Shown here: in pieces, positions 56,971 through 64,000 of the stretch | Layout: each line of letters opens with the position of its first letter | Position numbering within the stretch: position 1 is the first letter of the stretch | DNA from: an uncultured delta proteobacterium | GTDB lineage: Bacteria > Myxococcota_A > UBA9160 > JAFDET01 | Direction: 5' to 3' | Length of the DNA stretch: 64,000 nt | Assembly: GCA_947259215.1 (NCBI GenBank) | Contig: CAMYLJ010000021.1 | Coordinates: forward strand, 1 to 64,000 | Notes under the pieces: generated by a model | The model's input: the letters and a program-made list of their open reading frames with translations, nothing else | Databases searched by the model: none | Told to the model about the DNA's origin: nothing | Program-made: the position numbers and the translations under genes

Positions 56971-58338
56971 ATGAGGTGTTTGCCCCGCCGGCGGTTTCTG
57001 CAGCTGGCGCTGGGCGCCGCGGCGGGCCTGGCGGCCCCGCCCGTCCGCCGCGCGCGCGCGTCCGGGGGCAGCGTCGTGGTGATCGGGGCCGGCATCGCCG
57101 GCCTGGCGGCGGCCCGGGAGCTCCACGACGCCGGGACCCGGGTGGTGGTGCTCGAAGCGCGCGGGCGGCTCGGCGGACGGGTGCTGACCGACCGCAGCCT
57201 GGGCACGCCGGTGGAGCTCGGGGCCGCCTGGATCCACGGGGCGCGGGAGAACCCCGCCTTCGACCTCGCCCGGAGCCTCGGGGCGAGCACCCGGGCGACG
57301 GACTTCGACTCCGTCGCGCTGTACGACGGGGGCGGCAGCCCGGTCGCCGCAGACCGGCTGGAGGCGGTGGCGGGGACGCTCGACGCCCTGACCGGGAAGG
57401 TCCGCGCGCTCGCCGAGGGCGCGCCGCCGGATCTCTCCGTGGGCGAGGCCTTCCGCCGCGCCGCGGCGGGCGAGAGTCTCGACCCGTGGCAGCGGCGCGC
57501 GCTTGCATGGGCCCGCTTCGCCCTGGTGGCGGACGCGGGCGAGGAGCTCGACCGGTTGTCACTGGCCGGCTGGCAGGAGGGCGACCCCCTCGAGGGCGGC
57601 GACCTGCTCCTCGCCGACGGCTACGACCGGATTCCCCGCGGCCTGGCCGAGGGCCTCGACGTGCGCTTCAACACCCCGGTGCGCCAGGTCGTGGTGCGCG
57701 CGCGGGAGCTCCGGGTCGAGACCTTCCGCGGGCCGATTCCTGCCGCCCGCGTGCTGATCACGGTGCCGCTCGGCGTCCTGCGCGGGGACGGGCTGGCCTT
57801 CGACCCCGAGCTGCCGGACGCGAAGCGCGACGCCGCCGAGCGCCTGGGCGTCGGCCTGCTGAACAAGGTGGCCCTGCGCTTCGCGCTGCCCTTCTGGCCG
57901 AGCGAGCCGCACCTGCTGGGCTACGCCTCCGAGCGGGCCGGAGAATACCCGGCCTTCCTGAATCTGGAGGCCGCCTACCGGGCGCCGATCCTCGTGGGCT
58001 TCCTCGCCGGCGACGCGGCCCGCGCCGTGGAGTCACGCCCCGACGCCGACGTCGAGGCGGAAGCGCTCGAGGTCCTGCGTCGCATCTTCGGCACGAGCGT
58101 GCCGGCGCCGGCGGGGCTGGCCGTCTCGCGCTGGGGCCAGGACCCGTGGGCGGCGGGCGCCCGCTCGTACGTGCCGGTGGGCGTGGATCCCGCCGAACGC
58201 GATGCACTGGCCGCGCCGCTCTACGCCGGCCGCGTGCGCTTCGCGGGCGAGGCCACGCACCGCGCGCACCCCGGGAGCGTCCACGGCGCGTGGTGGTCCG
58301 GCGTGCGCGAGGCGCGCGCGATCCTCCGGGAATCCTGA
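56971..58338 (+). CDS. Tat-exported flavin amine oxidase
   Basis: A 455-residue FAD protein. The N-terminus RCLPRRRFLQLALGAAAGLA has a twin-arginine motif (RRRFLQ) and h-region, so folded export is expected. The FAD site is VVVIGAGIAGLAAARELHDA with EARGRLGGRV, and the second motif RVRFAGEATHRAHPGSVHGA near the end. GAAWIHG and the LELGAAWIHGARENP segment mark the monoamine/polyamine/L-amino-acid oxidase group. Substrate unknown. ATG 56971 is chosen to include the Tat signal; the upstream frame lacks a start with a ribosome site. It is convergent with the SDR gene. Confidence 0.9.
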   Translation: MRCLPRRRFLQLALGAAAGLAAPPVRRARASGGSVVVIGAGIAGLAAARELHDAGTRVVVLEARGRLGGRVLTDRSLGTPVELGAAWIHGARENPAFDLARSLGASTRATDFDSVALYDGGGSPVAADRLEAVAGTLDALTGKVRALAEGAPPDLSVGEAFRRAAAGESLDPWQRRALAWARFALVADAGEELDRLSLAGWQEGDPLEGGDLLLADGYDRIPRGLAEGLDVRFNTPVRQVVVRARELRVETFRGPIPAARVLITVPLGVLRGDGLAFDPELPDAKRDAAERLGVGLLNKVALRFALPFWPSEPHLLGYASERAGEYPAFLNLEAAYRAPILVGFLAGDAARAVESRPDADVEAEALEVLRRIFGTSVPAPAGLAVSRWGQDPWAAGARSYVPVGVDPAERDALAAPLYAGRVRFAGEATHRAHPGSVHGAWWSGVREARAILRES

Positions 58339-58369
58339 TGAACTCCGCTCGCCTGCGGCTCGCTGCGCG
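58339..58369. repeat. 31-bp dispersed intergenic repeat, copy 1
   Basis: TGAACTCCGCTCGCCTGCGG continuing to 58369. It differs from 60907-60937 at only three of 31 bases. Both copies lie directly after the stop of a plus-strand gene and before a convergent minus-strand gene. Confidence 0.75.
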
Positions 58370-58439
58370 CACCGCGCGTCGCGCGGCGCTTGCGGGGCGT
58401 CCGGGTTCGTGGTCGACGCGAGACGCGGTGGCTCCGTCT

Positions 58440-59363
58440 CTAGCGCGAGGTGCCGCTGAGGGGCTCGGGGGTGGCTTCCTGCTTGATTCGTTCGTCGTGG
58501 CTGCGGCGGGCGTCGACGAGGGCGGGCATGACGGCGTCCAGGTCGTCCTGGGTCCACAGGGACTCGGCGCGGAACGAGCGGATCACCGCGGGCTGCTGCA
58601 TGATGCCGACGCTACCGCGGGCGATGTGGAAGATCTGGCCCGTGACGTCGTCGGCGGCCGGAGACGCCAGCCAGGTGACCACCGGCGCGATCTGCGCCGG
58701 TCCGCGCTCGAAGGAGTCGGCGTCCACCTTCTCGCCCCGGCCCTCGACCAGCGGGATGGTGAGCCGGGTGGCCGCGCCGGGCGAGATGGTGTTCACGGTG
58801 CAGGCGTACTTGGCCAGCTCGAGCGCCAGCACCCGTGAAAAGCCGGCGATGCCCGCCTTGGCGGCGCCGTAGTTCGACTGCCCGAAGTTCCCGAGCAGGC
58901 CGGACACCGAAGAGAAGTTGATGATCCGGCAGCCCCGGCGATCGGTCTCGCGGATGTAGCGCGCGAAGGGACGCGAGCAGCAATAGTGGCCCTTCAGGTG
59001 CACGGCCATGACCGCGTCCCAGTCGTCCTCCTCCAGATTGAAGAGGCTCTTGTCGCGCAGGATGCCGGCGTTGTTCACGAGGACGTCGCAGGCGCCGAAG
59101 GCGTCGAGGGCAGCCTGAAAGATCGCGCGCCCACCCTCCACGCTGGCGACGCTGTCCGGGTTCGCGACCGCCTCGCCGCCCGCCTCGCGGATCTCCGCCG
59201 CGACCTCCTCCGCGACGCCGCCGGCGCCGGTGCCGTCGGCGGCACCGCCCAGGTCGTTCACCAGCACCCGCGCGCCGTGCCGCGCGAAGTCGAGGGCGAT
59301 CTCGCGGCCGATGCCGCGGCCGGCCCCCGTCACGATGGCCCCCTTCCCGTCCAGGATTCCCAT
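58440..59363 (-). CDS. Short-chain dehydrogenase, MFE-2 hydroxyacyl-CoA dehydrogenase-like
   Basis: A 307-residue SDR. GAIVTGAGRGIGREIALDFA is the cofactor site, VLVNDLGGAADGTG the MFE-2-type dinucleotide loop, VLVNNAGILRDKSLFNLEED the NNAG box, and Tyr-x-x-x-Lys is in QSNYGAAKAGIAGFS. The VNDLGG and AGILRDKS motifs are typical of the (3R)-hydroxyacyl-CoA dehydrogenase part of multifunctional beta-oxidation enzymes, here as a single domain with a C-terminal extension (~260-307). With the nearby enoyl-CoA hydratase it suggests acyl-CoA metabolism. ATG 59363. Confidence 0.92.
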   Translation of the reverse strand: MGILDGKGAIVTGAGRGIGREIALDFARHGARVLVNDLGGAADGTGAGGVAEEVAAEIREAGGEAVANPDSVASVEGGRAIFQAALDAFGACDVLVNNAGILRDKSLFNLEEDDWDAVMAVHLKGHYCCSRPFARYIRETDRRGCRIINFSSVSGLLGNFGQSNYGAAKAGIAGFSRVLALELAKYACTVNTISPGAATRLTIPLVEGRGEKVDADSFERGPAQIAPVVTWLASPAADDVTGQIFHIARGSVGIMQQPAVIRSFRAESLWTQDDLDAVMPALVDARRSHDERIKQEATPEPLSGTSR

Positions 59364-59519
59364 GGCGTGTGCTCCGCTTCGGGCTGCGGCGCGTCCGTCG
59401 GCAGGCCGCGCGCAGCTGCCACGATTCTTCCACAACTCGCCTCCCCCGTGCCCACCCGCGGCCCGGGATCCGTCGAAGGGGCGGCCTACGCTGCGAGCGC
59501 CAAAGACCGGAGGACCCCC

Positions 59520-60902
59520 ATGACCGATCGCCCCTACGGCCTCGCGGCCGCCGCCCGCAGCTCCCAGCTCCTGCGCGTGCTGGTGGTGGGAGCGCTGGTG
59601 CTCCTGCTCCAGGTCCCCATCGCCCTCATCCACGGCCAGATCACGGATCGCCAGGCCACCCGCGACTCGGCGGTGGCCGAGGTGACGAGCCGCTGGGGCG
59701 GTGCCCAGCAGATCCACGGCCCGGTGCTGCGGGTTCCGTTCCGCGCCCGCCGGATCGAGACGCAGGAGAATGGCGCCACGCGCGAGGTCCACACCCTGCG
59801 CCACGCGACATTCCTGCCGGATCAGCTGGAAGTGACCGGGGATGCGGAGGGCGAGACCCGCTACCGCGGGATCTACGAGGTGCCCGTCTACCGCGCGGAT
59901 CTCGAGATCCGCGGGCGCTTCTCGCGACCCGACTTCGCGCACCTCGACGTCGCACCCGGCGACGTGCTGTGGGAGCGCGCGCGGCTGCTGCTGTCCGTCG
60001 GCGACGCCCGCGCGCTGCGCAACCGGCCCGAGGCCCACTGGGGCGAGGCCACGATCGCCTTCGAGCCCGGCGGCGATCCCCTGGTGGGGGAGCGCCCGAG
60101 CCTCCAGGCGCATCTCGGTGGCGGGCTGGAGGGCGAGGCGTTCGAGTTCCGCATCCCGCTGGTGCTGAACGGAGCCACGAGCCTGGCCTTTGCGCCGATG
60201 GGCGCCGACACGCGCGTGCAGCTGACGTCGAACTGGCCCGACCCGAGCTTCCAGGGTGGCTGGCTCCCGACCCGGCGCAGCATCGACCCCGACGGCTTCG
60301 ACGCGACCTGGGAGGTCTCGCACCTCGGTCGCGGCTATCCGCAGCAGTGGCGGGACGGGCGGGTCGGCGAGGCCGCCCTGCGCAGCGCGGAGTTCGGCGT
60401 GAGCTTCCTGGCCCCGGTGGATCCCTACCGCATGGCGCTGCGCTCGGTGAAGTACGAGGTGCTGTTCCTGGCCCTGCCCTTCCTGGCCCTGTGGCTGTTC
60501 GAGGTGCTCGCGGGCCTGCGCGTGCATCCGCTCCAGTACCTCTTCGTCGGGTCCGCCCTGTGCCTCTTCTTCCTGCTCCAGCTCTCCCTGGCCGAGCACC
60601 TGGGCTTCCTGCACGCCTACGGCCTGGCCGCCGCTGCGGTGTCGCTGCTGGTCACGGCGTACAGCCGCGTGATCCTCGGCGCGCGCCGCCGGGCCGCGGT
60701 GATCGGCGGCGTGGTCGCCGCCCTGTACGGATACCTGTACGTGCTGCTTCAGGAGCAGGACTACGCGCTGCTGGTCGGCTCCTTCGGGCTCTTCGTCGCC
60801 CTCGCGGTGGTCATGTGGACCACCCGCGCGGTGGACTGGTACGGCCTGGAGGCGCGCCTGCGCGCGCACGTGGACGCGGCGGAAGCGCCCGGAGCGCCTT
60901 AG
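59520..60902 (+). CDS. creD: CreD-family inner-membrane protein
   Basis: A 460-residue membrane protein. One N-terminal helix (LLRVLVVGALVLLLQVPIAL) precedes a ~270-residue periplasmic domain with VTSRWGGAQQIHGPVLRVPF and EVHTLRHATFLPDQLEVTG, then about five helices from KYEVLFLALPFLALWLFEVL onward. This topology and the WGGxQxIxGPxLxVP motif define CreD/CbrABC-regulon proteins linked to beta-lactam and colicin response. CreB/CreC regulators are not present. GGAGGA precedes ATG 59520. Confidence 0.92.
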   Translation: MTDRPYGLAAAARSSQLLRVLVVGALVLLLQVPIALIHGQITDRQATRDSAVAEVTSRWGGAQQIHGPVLRVPFRARRIETQENGATREVHTLRHATFLPDQLEVTGDAEGETRYRGIYEVPVYRADLEIRGRFSRPDFAHLDVAPGDVLWERARLLLSVGDARALRNRPEAHWGEATIAFEPGGDPLVGERPSLQAHLGGGLEGEAFEFRIPLVLNGATSLAFAPMGADTRVQLTSNWPDPSFQGGWLPTRRSIDPDGFDATWEVSHLGRGYPQQWRDGRVGEAALRSAEFGVSFLAPVDPYRMALRSVKYEVLFLALPFLALWLFEVLAGLRVHPLQYLFVGSALCLFFLLQLSLAEHLGFLHAYGLAAAAVSLLVTAYSRVILGARRRAAVIGGVVAALYGYLYVLLQEQDYALLVGSFGLFVALAVVMWTTRAVDWYGLEARLRAHVDAAEAPGAP

Positions 60903-60906
60903 CAGC

Positions 60907-60937
60907 TGAACTACGCTCGCCTACGGCTAGCTGCGCG
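60907..60937. repeat. 31-bp dispersed intergenic repeat, copy 2
   Basis: TGAACTACGCTCGCCTACGG continuing to 60937. Three of 31 bases differ from copy 1 at 58339, each C or G against A. It begins four bases after the creD stop. Confidence 0.75.
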
Positions 60938-60939
60938 TC

Positions 60940-60959
60940 GGGCGACTCTCGAGTCGCCC
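60940..60959. terminator. Convergent hairpin between creD and the enoyl-CoA hydratase
   Basis: GGGCGACT (60940-60947) and AGTCGCCC (60952-60959) form a perfect 8-bp stem with a CTCG loop. It lies between the creD stop (60902) and the minus-strand stop at 60962. It could serve both directions. Confidence 0.6.
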
Positions 60960-60961
60960 TC

Positions 60962-61753
60962 CTAGCGACTCTGGGCGCGGCCGCGCTCCTGTACGGCGCG
61001 GCGCCGGGTCGCGATGGCCTCGGGAGTCACGCGGCGTGCGTTCTCGCGCGCGAGACCGCTCTCGAGGCTCCGCCCCTCGCCGTAGCTGGTCGCGAAGCCG
61101 GCGTCGATGATCCGCTTGTAGTCCCGCAGGGTGGTCGGATCGCACGAGAGCATGTCGCGCGCCAGGGACCGGCACGTGGGCAGGAGTTCCTCGGGCTCGA
61201 CCACGCGGTTCAGCAGTCCCCACGCGAGCGCCTGCTCGGCGTCGAGGAAGTTGCCCGTCAGCGAGAGCTCCTTGGCGCGCAGGATGCCGACGAGACGCGA
61301 GAGCTTCTGCGAGAGCCCCCAGCCGGGCAGGATGCCGACGCGCGCGTGGGTGTCGGCGAAGCGCGCGCGCGTGGAGCCCACGAGCACGTCGCAGGCCAGC
61401 GCCAGCTCGAAGCCACCGGTGATCGCCACCCCGTTCACGGCCCCGATCAGCGGCTGGGGCAGAGACTCCATGGCGCCGATCAGTTCTTCGCCCCCACCCA
61501 GCGCCGAGCGCGTGTCCGGGTCGTCGCCCGCCTCGCCGCCGAGCTCCTTCAGGTCGAGCCCGGCACAGAACGCCCGGTCGCCGGCGCCGGTGACGATCAC
61601 GGCTCCCACGTCGGCGTCCTCGGCCAGCGCGCGAAACGCGTCGCCGAGCGCGTTCCGCAACGCCCGCGACAGCGCGTTCATGGCCTGCGGCCGGTTCAGG
61701 GTGAGGGTTGCGACGCCGTCGGCCTTCTCGATCCGCAGCACGGGCTCGGTCAC
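60962..61753 (-). CDS. Enoyl-CoA hydratase/isomerase family protein
   Basis: A 263-residue crotonase-fold enzyme. Visible: VATLTLNRPQAMNALSRALR, the oxyanion loops GDRAFCAGLDLKELGGEAGD and PLIGAVNGVAITGGFELALA, and a catalytic Glu candidate in ADTHARVGILPGWGLSQKLS. The GxxPGWGLS pattern with one Glu/Gly mix leaves hydratase or isomerase open. GTG 61753 is chosen for AGGAGG 8 bases upstream; ATG 61780 is an alternative. It is divergent from the sensor kinase at 61848. Confidence 0.9.
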   Translation of the reverse strand: MTEPVLRIEKADGVATLTLNRPQAMNALSRALRNALGDAFRALAEDADVGAVIVTGAGDRAFCAGLDLKELGGEAGDDPDTRSALGGGEELIGAMESLPQPLIGAVNGVAITGGFELALACDVLVGSTRARFADTHARVGILPGWGLSQKLSRLVGILRAKELSLTGNFLDAEQALAWGLLNRVVEPEELLPTCRSLARDMLSCDPTTLRDYKRIIDAGFATSYGEGRSLESGLARENARRVTPEAIATRRRAVQERGRAQSR

Positions 61754-61847
61754 GGGGGGATCCTCCTGGACCTCAAGCATACCCCCCAGGTCGCGAGACC
61801 ACCTCAGGACCCACGGCCGAAGTGCCGATGACCCATGCGGTTTCTGC

Positions 61848-63580
<1,733 letters not shown>

Positions 63581-63584
<4 letters not shown>

Positions 63585-63781
63585 GTCGGCTCGGCCTCGG
63601 GGTCAGCGCCTCCTTCGCGCACGAGCTGCTGCAGGAAGTCGCCCTCCACCGGCGAGAGGTCGAAGCGCCGGCTCGCGTCGGAGACGAGCGCGCCCAGGCT
63701 CCGCTTCGGCTCCTCGACGCGCTGCTGCGAGATCCAGCGCACGGCCTTGCGCAGCTTCTCGCCCTTCGGCTGGAGACTCAC
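63581..63781 (-). CDS. Small helical protein, unknown
   Basis: A 66-residue protein from GTG 63781: SLQPKGEKLRKAVRWISQQR, then VEEPKRSLGALVSDASRRFD and LSPVEGDFLQQLVREGGADP. All helical and charged. GTG overlaps the stop of the upstream gene (GTGA), so the two are coupled. I recognise no family with certainty. Confidence 0.7.
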
Positions 63782-64000
63782 GGCGCGTCGACTTCGTCGT
63801 CCACGGCCTCGAGGAACTCGCGGAAGCGCTGCTGGATCTCCGCCTCGGTCAGCTTGATGATCATGGTGAGGAGCCGGTAGCGGGGCGCGTCCGGGTTCGA
63901 CTTCGCGGCGGGATTCGGCTCGATCGAGAGCGCCAGCGCGCGATCGGTCGGAATGGCGGTGACCGCCTTGCTGAAGCCCTCCTGGGTGCCGGTCTTGTCG
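63778..64000 (-). CDS. Hypothetical protein, C-terminal part (cut by window edge)
   Basis: The last ~74 residues: KTGTQEGFSKAVTAIPTDRA, LALSIEPNPAAKSNPDAPRY, RLLTMIIKLTEAEIQQRFRE and FLEAVDDEVDAP-stop. The N-terminus lies beyond the window. No family recognised. It is coupled to the small helical gene downstream by a four-base overlap. Confidence 0.7.
   Translation of the reverse strand, partial: DKTGTQEGFSKAVTAIPTDRALALSIEPNPAAKSNPDAPRYRLLTMIIKLTEAEIQQRFREFLEAVDDEVDAP

Overview
The window is a GC-rich (roughly 70% by eye) bacterial chromosome segment with short intergenic gaps, many GTG starts and 4-base ATGA/GTGA start-stop overlaps. The gene content suggests an uncultured deltaproteobacterial, Myxococcota-like lineage: PEP-CTERM-type tails, Gld-type ABC genes next to ExbB/ExbD and a TonB-like protein, a sigma-54 activator, hybrid adenylate cyclases, PQQ dehydrogenases, and a thiolase paired with a DUF35 protein. 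The lineage is an inference; no rRNA or other marker is present to fix it.

Layout. 0-8.8 kb is an accessory, decayed region: the 3' end of katG, a frameshifted integrase remnant abutting tRNA-Lys(UUU), a secreted choice-of-anchor protein broken by an in-frame TGA, several PEP-CTERM proteins or tails followed by near-identical UUCG-loop hairpins, small antisense ORFs, and an 1107-residue cyclase/AAA/TPR regulator. 8.8-17.2 kb is a minus-strand block: FAD monooxygenase, a ParA-type ATPase fused to an FHA domain, then a tight run of lnt, a Gly-rich secreted protein, a membrane cyclase and a PPC-like secreted protein. 17.3-22.7 kb is a plus-strand run of an LsrF-type aldolase, an Rpe-type epimerase, a class II aldolase/SDR fusion and metG, which appears to start at CTG. 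22.9-27.6 kb holds a small lipoprotein, serine biosynthesis (class V aminotransferase, serA), aroA and a small zinc protein.

27.7-40.2 kb is the most intriguing part. It carries a GldA/GldF/GldG-like ABC system, a 31-bp perfect inverted repeat, ExbB/ExbD, a divergent TonB/TolA-like protein overlapping a gene for an exported protein of about 1088 residues made of about 40 calcium-loop repeats, then a sensor kinase and a sigma-54 activator that seems to have its own -24/-12 promoter and an upstream palindromic site. I propose this as a candidate regulated, proton-motive-force-linked cell-envelope module. It is an inference from gene order and domains.

40.2-64 kb is mixed: a vapBC toxin-antitoxin pair; two PQQ dehydrogenases (one with a fused cytochrome c); TetR with an orphan PEP-CTERM tail in frame after its stop; membrane proteins; a cytochrome c; the thiolase/DUF35 pair; PspC; an acyltransferase with a dienelactone hydrolase; cca; lysA; an NfeD-like protein; a Tat-exported amine oxidase; an SDR; creD; an enoyl-CoA hydratase; a second sensor kinase; and two small genes running off the right edge.
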